From: Caballeronia novacaledonica
GTDB lineage: Bacteria; Pseudomonadota; Gammaproteobacteria; Burkholderiales; Burkholderiaceae
Length of the DNA stretch: 64,000 nucleotides
Direction: 5' to 3'
Assembly (NCBI RefSeq): GCF_900258035.1
Contig: NZ_OGTP01000002.1
Span: 1 to 64,000 of the forward strand
The notes beneath the pieces were generated by a model. It was given only the letters and a program-made list of their open reading frames with translations. It ran no database searches and was not told the origin of the DNA. Both the position numbers and the translations under genes were made by a program. Of the stretch, positions 44,145-52,631 are shown in pieces; the stretch's first letter is position 1; each line of letters starts with the position of its first letter.

Positions 44145-44971
44145 TGCAAGCGCCCGCCAAGTCGAACGCAGATCGATATCGTTCGTTTCTATTCGTGCCG
44201 GGCAATCGTCCCGAGCGGTTCGCGAAGGCGCTCGACAGCGGCGCCGACGCGATCATCATCGATCTGGAAGATGCCGTCGCGCCCGCGAGCAAGGACGAGG
44301 CGCGCGATGCGATTGCCGCATGGCTTTCGCCCGAGCGCCCCGTCCTGATTCGCGTGAATGCGTGCGATACGCCGTGGTTCGATCGCGATGCGCAGCTAGG
44401 GAAGCTGCGCGGCGTGGCAGGCATCGTGCTGCCGAAGGCGGAAAAGGCCGCGGACATCATCGCGCTCGTCTCGCGCACGAAGAGCACGATGCCCGTCTTT
44501 CCGTTGATCGAAAGCGCGCAGGGCATGTTCAACGCGCTCGAGATCGCGAAGGCGCCGTGCGTGCATCGGTTGATGTTCGGCACGCTGGATTTTTGCGCCG
44601 ACATGAACATGGCCACCGATGACGATGTTCTCGATCCGTTCCGCGCGAATCTCGCGATGATATCGAGAGTCGCAGGCATCGGTGCGCCGATCGACGGCGT
44701 GACGCCCGCCATCGACGATGAAGACGTCTTGAAGAACGAGACGCTCAATGGCAAGCGCCGTGGCTTCTCGGGCAAGCTGTGCATCCATCCGAAGCAGGTT
44801 CGAACGATCAACGCATGTTATGCGCCGAGCGACGCCGAACTCGCATGGGCGAAGCGCGTACTCGATGCGTTCTCGAATGCGAATGGCGCGGCCATCGCCG
44901 TCGATGGAAAAATGGTGGATCGGCCGGTCGTGCTTCGCGCGCAATCGATCATCGAAAGCGTGCGTGCATAA
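44144..44971 (+). CDS. HpcH/HpaI-CitE-like CoA-ester lyase, probable citramalyl-CoA lyase
   Basis: The 275-residue product is a CitE-type lyase that splits beta-hydroxyacyl-CoA esters with Mg2+. Motifs are RSFLFVPGNRPERFAKAL, IIDLEDAVAPASKDEAR (metal Asp/Glu), FPLIESAQGM and GKLCIHPKQV. With the CaiB CoA-transferase and MaoC-like hydratase of the same cluster it completes the itaconate route: itaconyl-CoA to citramalyl-CoA to acetyl-CoA and pyruvate. Malyl-CoA or other 3-hydroxyacyl-CoA substrates remain possible. It is followed by the LysR gene 58 nt later. Confidence 0.82.
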   Translation: MQAPAKSNADRYRSFLFVPGNRPERFAKALDSGADAIIIDLEDAVAPASKDEARDAIAAWLSPERPVLIRVNACDTPWFDRDAQLGKLRGVAGIVLPKAEKAADIIALVSRTKSTMPVFPLIESAQGMFNALEIAKAPCVHRLMFGTLDFCADMNMATDDDVLDPFRANLAMISRVAGIGAPIDGVTPAIDDEDVLKNETLNGKRRGFSGKLCIHPKQVRTINACYAPSDAELAWAKRVLDAFSNANGAAIAVDGKMVDRPVVLRAQSIIESVRA

Positions 44972-45029
44972 TGGGTGACCGGCGCCGGACATTGACGCGC
45001 GCGCCTGTCATCGACTCTTGCATTCCCAC

Positions 45030-45965
45030 ATGGACGTTCGCCAGCTTCGCTACTTCGTCAGCATCGTCGATTTCGGCAGTCTCGGCAAAGCGGCGGAAAA
45101 GCTCTACGTTGCACAGCCTTCGCTCAGCCAGCAAATGGCGCGGCTCGAAGAGGAACTCGGCGTCACGCTCCTTTTGCGCAGCAATCACGGCGTCACGCCG
45201 ACGGCCGAAGGCGATGCGCTCTATCGTCACGCGCGTCTCGTGCTGCGGCAGATGGAACAGCTCAAACAGGAAGTGACGAAAGGCGCGGGCGCCGAATCGG
45301 GCACGGTCGCTGTCGGCTTGCCGACGACCATGGCCTCCGTGCTCGCGGTGCCATTGTTCGAGCGCATCCAGGATCAATACCCCGGCATTCGCCTGCAATT
45401 CTTCGAAAGCCTGAGCGGCTATCTGAACGAGTTGCTTGCCAATGGCCGGCTCGATCTCGGCATCCTGTTTCGCGAATCGGATACACCCGGCATCGCGGCC
45501 TTGCCCGTGCTCGATGAAACGCTTTATCTGCTGGGCGAACCGGGCGGCGATATCTCGCCGCGCGCATCGACCGTGCCGCTTCGCAAGCTCGCGGGCGTGA
45601 AGCTCGTGGCGCCCGGCGCCGCGAACGGTTTGCGTCTCTTGATCGAGCGCACGTTCGGGAGCGAGAAGGTCGAATTGAACATCATCGCGGATATCGATTC
45701 GTTGCCCGCGCTTTTACTGATCGCGAATTCGGGCCGGGCCTGCACGATTCTTCCATCATCGGCTATTGCGCAATGGAACGAGGCGCTGTTGCCGAAGATG
45801 CGCAGGATCGTCGAGCCGACGATCGAACGGCCAGCCAGCATCTGCTGGCCCAATGGCGCGCCGATGCACTCGGCGACGGTCGCCGTGCGCGAGACACTGA
45901 TTCAGTTGATCGCCGAGCATGTCGAACGCGGTCGCTGGCAGGGCGTGACGATGCGCAAGCGCTAA
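45030..45965 (+). CDS. LysR-family regulator of the CoA-ester cluster
   Basis: The 311-residue product has the LysR helix-turn-helix (MDVRQLRYFVSIVDFGSLGK, then LYVAQPSLSQQMARLEEELG) and a periplasmic-binding-like effector domain. ATG 45030 is chosen over TTG 45018. It lies downstream of the lyase on the same strand and overlaps the convergent CoA-transferase stop by 4 nt. The two facing promoters of the cluster share a LysR-type box, which this protein probably binds; itaconate or its CoA ester is the expected effector by analogy with RipR/ItcR regulators. Confidence 0.9.
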   Translation: MDVRQLRYFVSIVDFGSLGKAAEKLYVAQPSLSQQMARLEEELGVTLLLRSNHGVTPTAEGDALYRHARLVLRQMEQLKQEVTKGAGAESGTVAVGLPTTMASVLAVPLFERIQDQYPGIRLQFFESLSGYLNELLANGRLDLGILFRESDTPGIAALPVLDETLYLLGEPGGDISPRASTVPLRKLAGVKLVAPGAANGLRLLIERTFGSEKVELNIIADIDSLPALLLIANSGRACTILPSSAIAQWNEALLPKMRRIVEPTIERPASICWPNGAPMHSATVAVRETLIQLIAEHVERGRWQGVTMRKR

Positions 45966-47140
45966 ATCGCGTTCGCCGCACGTAAGCGGTCGATGGCTTC
46001 ATCGCCGAGACCGAGCTCGCGCAAGACCGCGCCGGTGTGCTGGCCGAGCGCGGGCACGGCGTCCATACGCGGCTCGTCGGCGCTGCCGAGTCCCGGCGGA
46101 TAGAGCGCGGGAATCGTGCCGGCCGGCGTTTCGACACGTGTCCAGCGATGCCGCGCTTCGAGTTGATCGTGCTTCCACACGTCATGCATATCGTTCATGC
46201 GCGCATTGGCGATGCCCGCTTCCTCCAGCCGCTCGATGACTTGCGCGGCGGTCAGTGAAGCGAACGCATCGACGATGATGCCCTTCAGCGCTTCGCGATG
46301 CTGCGTGCGGCGGCTGTTTGCGCAAAAGCGTTCGTCGTTGTGCAACTCGGGCTGACGAATCACGCACTCGCAGAACTGCTTCCATTCGCGCTCGTTTTGC
46401 AGGCCGAGCATCACGGTCTTGCCGTCGCCTGCCTGGAACGCGCCATAGGGGAAGATGGTCGCGTGCGATGCGCCTGCCTGCGGCGGCGGCGTCTGCCCGT
46501 CGATTGCATAGTAGAGCGGATAGCTCATCCACTCGACCATGCTTTCGAGCATGGAAATGTCGATGCGCTTGCCGCGCCCCGTCTGTCCGCGTTCGATGAG
46601 CGCCGCGAGGATGTTCGTGTAACCGTACATGCCCGCCGCGATATCCGCTATCGAACAGCCTGCTTTCGCGGGCTGGCCTTCCGAACCCGTGATGCTCAGA
46701 AAGCCCGATTCGCTTTGAATCAGCAGGTCGTAGGCTTTCTTGTCGCGCATCGGGCCGTCCGAACCATAGCCCGAGATATCGCACACGATGAGGCGCGGAT
46801 AGCGCACCTTCAGCGTGTCATAGTCGAGGCCCAGCCGCTGCGTTGCGCCGGGCGCGAGATTCTGCACGAATACATCGGTATCCGCGAGCAGCTTGTGCAC
46901 GACGTCGAGTGCTTCGGAATGCTTGACGTCTAGCGTCACGCTTTCCTTCGAGCGATTCGTCCACACGAAATGCGATGAGAGACCCGACACGCGTTCATCA
47001 TAGTTGCGAGCGAAATCACCCGTTCCGGGCCGCTCGATCTTGATGACGCGCGCGCCCAGATCGGCGAGTTGACGCGTGCAAAAGGGCGCAGCGATCGCAT
47101 GCTCGAACGTGACGACCTTGATGCCCTGCAATGGACGCAT
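45962..47140 (-). CDS. CaiB/BaiF CoA-transferase, probable itaconate CoA-transferase
   Basis: The 392-residue product is a class III CoA-transferase, starting MRPLQGIKVVTFEHAIAAPF after GGAGG. It has the LADLGARVIKIERPGTGD loop and the segment KAGCSIADIAAGMYGYT, whose Asp is the expected catalytic residue. In the itaconate pathway such an enzyme (RipA/Ict) moves CoA from succinyl-CoA to itaconate. It is the last gene of the three-gene minus-strand operon; 11 nt separate it from the acyl-CoA dehydrogenase stop. Confidence 0.85.
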   Translation of the reverse strand: MRPLQGIKVVTFEHAIAAPFCTRQLADLGARVIKIERPGTGDFARNYDERVSGLSSHFVWTNRSKESVTLDVKHSEALDVVHKLLADTDVFVQNLAPGATQRLGLDYDTLKVRYPRLIVCDISGYGSDGPMRDKKAYDLLIQSESGFLSITGSEGQPAKAGCSIADIAAGMYGYTNILAALIERGQTGRGKRIDISMLESMVEWMSYPLYYAIDGQTPPPQAGASHATIFPYGAFQAGDGKTVMLGLQNEREWKQFCECVIRQPELHNDERFCANSRRTQHREALKGIIVDAFASLTAAQVIERLEEAGIANARMNDMHDVWKHDQLEARHRWTRVETPAGTIPALYPPGLGSADEPRMDAVPALGQHTGAVLRELGLGDEAIDRLRAANAI

Positions 47141-47151
47141 GACCGCCTCCT

Positions 47152-48315
47152 TCAGAACGAGCGCGGCAGGCCGAGGATATGCTCCGCGACATACGAGAGA
47201 ATCAGGTTCGTCGAAATCGGCGCGATCTGATAGAGACGCGTCTCGCGGAACTTGCGCTCGACATCGTATTCCGCCGCGAAGCCGAAGCCGCCGTGAAATT
47301 GCAGACATGCGTTGGCCGCTTCCCACGAGGCATCGGCGGCGAGGAGCTTCGCCATGTTGGCCTGCGCGCCGCAATGCTTGTGCGCGTCAAAAAGCTCGCA
47401 CGCCTTGAAGCGCATCAGGTTTGCCGCTTCCACATTGACATACGCGCGCGCAATCGGAAACTGCACGCCTTGATTCTGCCCAATGGGCCGCCCGAAGACG
47501 ACGCGGTCCTTCACGTATTGCGAGACCTTGTCGATGAACCAATAGCCGTCGCCGATGCACTCCGCCGCGATCAGCGTGCGTTCCGCGTTGAGTCCGTCGA
47601 GAATGTACTTGAAGCCCTGGCCTTCCTCGCCGATCAGATTTTCCGCGGGAATTTCGAGGTTATCGAAGAAGAGTTCGTTGGTCTCGTGATTCACCATGTT
47701 GAGGATTGGCTGCACGACGAGGCCGTGACCGATCGCTTCGCGCAGATCGACGATGAAGATCGACATGCCTTCGCTTTTCTTCTTCACGTCCGCAGCGGGC
47801 GTGGTGCGCGCGAGCAGAATCATCAGGTCGGAATGCTGCACGCGCGAGATCCATACCTTCTGACCGTTGATCACATAACGATCGCCTTTCTTTTCGGCGG
47901 TCGTCTTGATCTTCGTCGTATCGGTGCCGGTGGTCGGCTCGGTTACGCCCATCGATTGCAGACGCAATTCGCCCGAGGCGATCTTCGGCAGATAGCGCTT
48001 CTTCTGTTCCGCCGAGCCATGACGCAGCAACGTGCCCATGTTGTACATCTGGCCGTGGCATGCGCCCGAGTTGCCGCCCGAGCGGTTGATCTCTTCCATG
48101 ATGACCGATGCTTCCGTCAATCCGAGCCCCGAGCCGCCGTACTCTTGCGGAATCAGCGCGGCGAGCCAGCCCGCTTTCGTGAGGGCATCGACGAATGCTT
48201 CGGGATAGCCCCGCGCTTCGTCGATCTTGCGAAAGTATTCGCCGGAGAATTGGCCGCAAAGATCGCGCACGGCTTCGCGGATGTCCTGATAAGCGTCGGG
48301 GGCGGATTCGATCAT
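47152..48315 (-). CDS. Acyl-CoA dehydrogenase family protein
   Basis: The 387-residue product has the normal ACAD fold: LIPQEYGGSGLGLTEAS, LQSMGVTEPTTGTDTTKIKT (FAD loop) and CLQFHGGFGFAAEYDVERKF near the end. Where most acyl-CoA dehydrogenases have the catalytic Glu in an IYEGT motif, this protein reads YQIAPISTN, so the usual base is absent. A base from another helix, as in isovaleryl-CoA dehydrogenase, or altered chemistry is possible. An ACAD gene accompanies the itaconate genes in Pseudomonas as well. It lies between the hydratase and the CoA-transferase. Confidence 0.85.
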   Translation of the reverse strand: MIESAPDAYQDIREAVRDLCGQFSGEYFRKIDEARGYPEAFVDALTKAGWLAALIPQEYGGSGLGLTEASVIMEEINRSGGNSGACHGQMYNMGTLLRHGSAEQKKRYLPKIASGELRLQSMGVTEPTTGTDTTKIKTTAEKKGDRYVINGQKVWISRVQHSDLMILLARTTPAADVKKKSEGMSIFIVDLREAIGHGLVVQPILNMVNHETNELFFDNLEIPAENLIGEEGQGFKYILDGLNAERTLIAAECIGDGYWFIDKVSQYVKDRVVFGRPIGQNQGVQFPIARAYVNVEAANLMRFKACELFDAHKHCGAQANMAKLLAADASWEAANACLQFHGGFGFAAEYDVERKFRETRLYQIAPISTNLILSYVAEHILGLPRSF

Positions 48316-48360
48316 GATTTGCTTGCTGGTGAGTTCTTATCGTCGAACGAGTCGAACGAG

Positions 48361-49176
48361 TCAGGCGAGCGTGGCGCGCGCGGTCATGCCGAGCCAGCCT
48401 TCGTGATCCTTCGACCACAACTCGACGGTCTTGCCATCCGCCGACGGCTGGCCGCACAGATGCAGCGCATTGCCGGCGAAACACGGACGCTGCGCCTTGA
48501 AAGAGAAGCCGGCGACAGTCGCGTCGGGCAACTGGCGGCGCAGCAGATCCATCAGCAGCGTTGCGATGAGCGGCCCGTGCACGACGAGGCCCGGATAGCC
48601 TTCGACTTGCGTCACGTAGGGCTTGTCGTAGTGGATGCGATGCGCGTTGAAGGTCAGCGCGGAGTAGCGCAGCAGCAGCGTTTCGTCGGGCACGATGTCG
48701 CGTTGCCATTGCGCGTCGCGGGGCGCGGCGGTCGGAGCGGGAGCGGGCGCACCCGGCACGGCGGGTTCGCGATAGACGATGTCGTGTTCTTCCTCGATCG
48801 CGGTGAGCTCGCCACAGCGAATGCGATGCCCGACCGTCACGAAACCGAGCTTGCCCGTGCGGCCTTGCTTCTCGCTGACATCGAGAATGGTCGATTCACG
48901 CGCGATGCGTTCACCCACGATCACCGGCGCGGGAAAGCGCAGACGCCCGCCAGCCCACATTCGGCGCGGCAGGCCGAGGTCGGGCAGAAAGCTGCCTTTC
49001 CTGGGATGCCCGTCTTCGGCGATGAGCGATTGCTTCGCGATCGGCCTGAAGAAAATCCAGTGCCACAAGGGCGGAAGCGCGTCGCCTTCGTTCGGCGCGG
49101 CATCGTAATCGAGCGTGGCGGCGAGCGCCGCGACGGAACTGGGCGCGACGATATCGGCAGCGCTTTCCGTTTGCAT
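48361..49176 (-). CDS. MaoC-like (HTD2) hydratase, probable itaconyl-CoA hydratase
   Basis: The 271-residue product has the FAS1-like dehydratase/MaoC double hot-dog form seen in mesaconyl-C4-CoA and itaconyl-CoA hydratases: PPLWHWIFFRPIAKQSLIAE, GHPRKGSFLPDLGLPRRMWA and RIHYDKPYVTQVEGYPGLVV. The last holds the hydratase His-Asp region. It is the first gene of the minus-strand operon and its promoter holds the shared LysR element. Adding water to itaconyl-CoA would give the substrate of the lyase at 44144. Confidence 0.82.
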   Translation of the reverse strand: MQTESAADIVAPSSVAALAATLDYDAAPNEGDALPPLWHWIFFRPIAKQSLIAEDGHPRKGSFLPDLGLPRRMWAGGRLRFPAPVIVGERIARESTILDVSEKQGRTGKLGFVTVGHRIRCGELTAIEEEHDIVYREPAVPGAPAPAPTAAPRDAQWQRDIVPDETLLLRYSALTFNAHRIHYDKPYVTQVEGYPGLVVHGPLIATLLMDLLRRQLPDATVAGFSFKAQRPCFAGNALHLCGQPSADGKTVELWSKDHEGWLGMTARATLA

Positions 49177-49248
49177 TGTGTCGTCTCCGTTGCTGGACGA
49201 ACCAGCGAATCCTGATTGGATAGGGTGACTCTAAGGAAATGTTCCGTC

Positions 49249-49293
49249 GAGCGGAAATACCAGTTTCATGTGCCGGGCATAGGGCGAACCTAT
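49249..49293 (-). promoter_or_regulatory. LysR-type box and shared promoter element, minus-strand arm
   Basis: Read on the minus strand, the element begins ATAGG-TTCGC-CCTAT, a T-N11-A dyad centred 110 nt before the hydratase ATG. It continues G-N-CCGGCA, then CTG-N-TATTT-N-CGC, matching 43938-43982 at about 32 of 45 positions without gaps. A second dyad, TTCCG-N5-CGGAA (49242-49256), overlaps its far end and could be the activation half-site. Confidence 0.65.
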
Positions 49294-49422
49294 TGCGGTC
49301 GCCACGCCCGATCAATGACATCGCATCATCAATCCGATAACCCGCGCGTCATTTTTCCCGGCGAGTGCGCGCCATAACATGCAATCCGTTGCTGTCAAAC
49401 GCATTGCATAAGGAGTCGGATC

Positions 49423-50283
49423 ATGTATGTCATCACCGGAATTACCGGGCAAGTCGGCGGCGCGCTCGCCAATGCGCTGTTGAAAGCGGGGAAACCCGTA
49501 CGCGCCGTCGTGCGCGACGAGAAGAAGGGCGCAATCTGGGCGGCGCGCGGTTGCGAGCTGGCCCTCGCCACCATGACCGATGCCGATGCGCTCACCCGTG
49601 CCTTCGAAGGCGCCGAAGCCGTGTTCATTCTCCCGCCGCCGGAGTTCGATCCGGCGCCGGGTTTTCCTGAAGCGCGCGAAGTCATCGATACGATCGTCGC
49701 GGCCGTGACGCGTGCGAGGACGCGCAGGATCGTGTGCCTGTCGACGATCGGCGCGCAGGCCACGCAAACCAATCTCCTGACGCAGCGCACGCTGCTCGAG
49801 GAAGCGCTCGGCAAGCAGACGGTTCCCGTCGCGTTTTTGCGGCCGGGCTGGTTCATGGAGAATTGCGCGTGGGATGTCGACTCGGCGCGTAACGAAGGCG
49901 TCGTGCAATCGTTTTTGCAACCGCTCGATCGCGCGATTCCGATGACCGCCACCGACGATATCGGCGAACTCGCGGCGAAGCTCATGCAGGAGCAATGGTC
50001 GGGCGTGCGCGTCGTCGAGCTGGAAGGGCCGCGGCGCACGAGCCCGAACGATATCGCCGCCGCATTCGCGGAAGTGCTCGGCAAGCCGGTACGCGCGAAC
50101 GGCGTTCCGCGCGACACATGGGAAGCGCTGTTCGTGAGTCAGGGCATGAAGCATCCGACGCCGCGCATTCGGATGCTCGATGGCTTCAACGAAGGATGGA
50201 TCGACTTCGAAGGCCGGCGCGATGAGATCGTCAAAGGTGCGACGCCGCTCATCGACGTGATTCGAAAGCTCGTCGCGCGCTAA
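49423..50283 (+). CDS. NmrA-family NAD(P)H-binding protein
   Basis: The 286-residue product is an atypical SDR with the N-terminal motif YVITGITGQVGGALANALLK and no Tyr-x3-Lys catalytic pair. Members include the NmrA regulators and the AzoB/QOR2-type NAD(P)H:quinone reductases. It starts after AAGGAG, stands alone and is convergent with the MEKHLA gene. A redox sensor or quinone/azo reductase role is possible; the sequence does not decide. Confidence 0.8.
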   Translation: MYVITGITGQVGGALANALLKAGKPVRAVVRDEKKGAIWAARGCELALATMTDADALTRAFEGAEAVFILPPPEFDPAPGFPEAREVIDTIVAAVTRARTRRIVCLSTIGAQATQTNLLTQRTLLEEALGKQTVPVAFLRPGWFMENCAWDVDSARNEGVVQSFLQPLDRAIPMTATDDIGELAAKLMQEQWSGVRVVELEGPRRTSPNDIAAAFAEVLGKPVRANGVPRDTWEALFVSQGMKHPTPRIRMLDGFNEGWIDFEGRRDEIVKGATPLIDVIRKLVAR

Positions 50284-50293
50284 TCGGAAGGCT

Positions 50294-50752
50294 TCAGCCG
50301 ATTGCGCTCACGTGCGGAATCATCGCCGCTTGTCCGCGATGAACGCCGTCGCGATCGAACAATTGCCACACGGTCGCGCGTTCGATCCGGAAGCGCTCGC
50401 CCGATTGAGCGACGCGAACGCCGCGATAGCCGTCGACATAGCCGTCGCGCGTCACCTGTTCGAGAAACGCCTGACGCTCGCTGCGTTCGGGCGCTTCGGC
50501 GGACAGGCGCGACGGCAGCGCGGTCAGTTCATTCCACGTATAGCCGAACAGACGTTGCGCGCGCAGATTGCCGTAGACGAACACGGGATCGGCCTGAGTA
50601 TCGTGCGCGAGGATGCCGAATGGCGCGTCTTCGTAAAGCCAGCGCGCGGCTTCGGCGGGTGTCAGCCCTTCATCCGGAACCAGCGGCTTGCCCAGCAGGC
50701 GCTCATAACTTTCGCTTACGAGCGTGAAGAAATCGATATCGGTTGGCTGCAT
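50294..50752 (-). CDS. MEKHLA-domain (PAS-like) protein
   Basis: The 152-residue product is a single MEKHLA domain, a PAS-related fold: LVSESYERLLGKPLVP near the start, then DAPFGILAHDTQADPVFVYG and LRAQRLFGYTWNELTALPSR, as in PAS domains with an added N-terminal part. There is no output domain. Stand-alone MEKHLA proteins are common in proteobacteria but have no known biochemical role; ligand or redox sensing is likely from the fold. Confidence 0.8.
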   Translation of the reverse strand: MQPTDIDFFTLVSESYERLLGKPLVPDEGLTPAEAARWLYEDAPFGILAHDTQADPVFVYGNLRAQRLFGYTWNELTALPSRLSAEAPERSERQAFLEQVTRDGYVDGYRGVRVAQSGERFRIERATVWQLFDRDGVHRGQAAMIPHVSAIG

Positions 50753-50841
50753 CGTGCGGCGTGCCTCGAACGAGCGGAAAACAGCACCTTACCCTTTCGT
50801 TTCCGTTTGCGCATGTTCGAGGTCCGCATGGCTTCGTCGAA

Positions 50842-51612
50842 TCATATCGACTTGACTTCGCCGCCATCCATTCTCAACGTGCTGCCCGTCATCCATTTCG
50901 CGGCGGGCGACACGAGGAACGCCATCAACTCCGCGATCTCTTCCGGCGTGCCATAACGTGCGATGCCCGCTTCGACCGGAAAACGCGCGGTCGCTTCCTC
51001 CACGGTCATATCGTGCAACGGCGCCCAGTGCTCCAGATACGAGCGCCTTCGGCCTGTCATCACCGGACCGGGCAACACGCTGTTGACCTGCACGCCGTCC
51101 GTGATGCCGCGATCGGAAAATGCCTTCGCCAATGCGACGATCGCCGCGTTGATCGTGCCGACCGCCGCATACGGCGCTTTGGGAAACAGCGCCGAATTGC
51201 CCGACATCAGCACGACCGATCCCGATGTCTCTTTCAACGAAGGCCACGCCGCGACGGTCAACCGGCGCGCGCCGTGCAGCTTCAACGCGAGGCCCGCGTC
51301 CCATTGCTCGTCGGTCATGTCGAACAGATCGATTTGCGGCACGGCGCCCGCGATATTCAACAGCGCGTCGATGCGGCCGAACGCGGCAAGCGCACCATCG
51401 ACCACCTTTTGCGCGGCGTCGGGTTGTGAGAGATCGATATCGAGCGCAAGCGTCTTCGCGCCGGCTTGCGCGACCATCGACGCCGTTGCGTCGAGATTCG
51501 CGCGATGACGTGCGACGAGCACGATGGAGTCGAAATCGCGTGCGAGGCGAATCGCGGTGGAACGTCCGATGCCCTGGCTCGCGCCCGTGACGATCGCTAC
51601 TTTCGCGGACAT
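50842..51612 (-). CDS. SDR-family oxidoreductase
   Basis: The 256-residue product is a classical short-chain dehydrogenase: VAIVTGASQGIGRSTAIRLA (NAD(P) loop), LLNIAGA in place of NNAG, and a C-terminal MTGSTLRMDGGE. In the catalytic region a Ser (MSGNSALFP) is followed by APYAAVGTINAAI, where the usual YxxxK reads YAAVG, so the catalytic Lys is missing at its normal place. It is the last gene of the minus-strand set with the alcohol dehydrogenase-like and alpha/beta hydrolase genes. Confidence 0.82.
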   Translation of the reverse strand: MSAKVAIVTGASQGIGRSTAIRLARDFDSIVLVARHRANLDATASMVAQAGAKTLALDIDLSQPDAAQKVVDGALAAFGRIDALLNIAGAVPQIDLFDMTDEQWDAGLALKLHGARRLTVAAWPSLKETSGSVVLMSGNSALFPKAPYAAVGTINAAIVALAKAFSDRGITDGVQVNSVLPGPVMTGRRRSYLEHWAPLHDMTVEEATARFPVEAGIARYGTPEEIAELMAFLVSPAAKWMTGSTLRMDGGEVKSI

Positions 51613-51627
51613 GTCATCTCTCCCGAT

Positions 51628-52599
51628 TCAATGAACGACGACCATCTTGCCGTTGGCTTCGTTCGCTTCCATCACGCGATGCGCTTCGTGAATCTCGTCG
51701 AACTGAAACACGCGTGCGGGCTTCGCGTTGAAGCGTCCCGCGGCGACGTCGGCGGCGATCGCTTGCAGCGGCACGTCGGACAGCGGAAAGCCCGGCGTGC
51801 CGAACACGAAGCTGCCGAAGAACGTCAGATGCACGCCGCTCGTCATTTGCAATAGCGGGTTGAAATCCGCGATCGGCGCAAGACCGCCGAGCCAGCCCGC
51901 GAGACATGCGCGGCCGCCGCGGCGCAGCATCGCGAGCGAATCGAGAATCGTGCTGTTGCCGACGAGATCGAGCACCGCATCGATCTCTTTCGCTTCCGCG
52001 ATGCGCTTGCTCAATTCCGGTCCTTCCAGTTCGACGCGCGATACGCCCAGCGCTTCGAGCTTCGCGAAGCGATCGCGGTTGCGCGTCGTCGCGATGACCT
52101 TCGCGCCCGCATTCACCGCGAGATTCACCGCTGCCTGTCCGAACGACGACGTCGCGCCGCGAATGACGACCGTCTGTCCCGCCTCGATCTCGAGATTGCG
52201 AAAGAGGCACGTCCATGCCGTCGCGTACGTTTCGGGCAGAGCGGCCAGTTCGGCCCACGGCAGACCGGATTCGATCAGCGCGACGTTGGACACCGGCGCG
52301 CGCGTGAATTGCGCATAACTGCCGTCGATCGTGCGGCCGAGCCCGCCCATCAACGCGGCCACTTTCGCGCCGACGGGAAACTCGCCGCCCGGACACGACT
52401 TCACGATGCCCACGCATTCGATGCCGCTCACTCTCGCGGCTTCGGCCCACTCGCCGCGCCGCATGTGCATTTCCGCATGATTGAGGCCGAACGCCTTGAT
52501 CTCGATGACGACATGGCCTTCCAGCGGTTCCGGTTCCGGAATCTCGGTATAGACGAGGCTGTCGATACCGCCGAACTTGTCGAGCACGATTGCACGCAT
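51628..52599 (-). CDS. Quinone oxidoreductase-like zinc-free alcohol dehydrogenase
   Basis: The 323-residue product is a medium-chain dehydrogenase of the QOR group: MRAIVLDKFGGIDSLVYTEI, then VIEIKAFGLNHAEMHMRRGE and the NADP loop VVIRGATSSFGQAAVNLAVN. It lacks the zinc-binding cysteines of true alcohol dehydrogenases. The ATG at 52599 follows GGAGA. Such enzymes reduce quinones or alpha,beta-unsaturated carbonyls. It lies between an alpha/beta hydrolase and an SDR in one unit. Confidence 0.87.
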   Translation of the reverse strand: MRAIVLDKFGGIDSLVYTEIPEPEPLEGHVVIEIKAFGLNHAEMHMRRGEWAEAARVSGIECVGIVKSCPGGEFPVGAKVAALMGGLGRTIDGSYAQFTRAPVSNVALIESGLPWAELAALPETYATAWTCLFRNLEIEAGQTVVIRGATSSFGQAAVNLAVNAGAKVIATTRNRDRFAKLEALGVSRVELEGPELSKRIAEAKEIDAVLDLVGNSTILDSLAMLRRGGRACLAGWLGGLAPIADFNPLLQMTSGVHLTFFGSFVFGTPGFPLSDVPLQAIAADVAAGRFNAKPARVFQFDEIHEAHRVMEANEANGKMVVVH

Positions 52600-52631
52600 G
52601 ATGTTTCTCCTGTGATGGATGGTCCGCGTTT

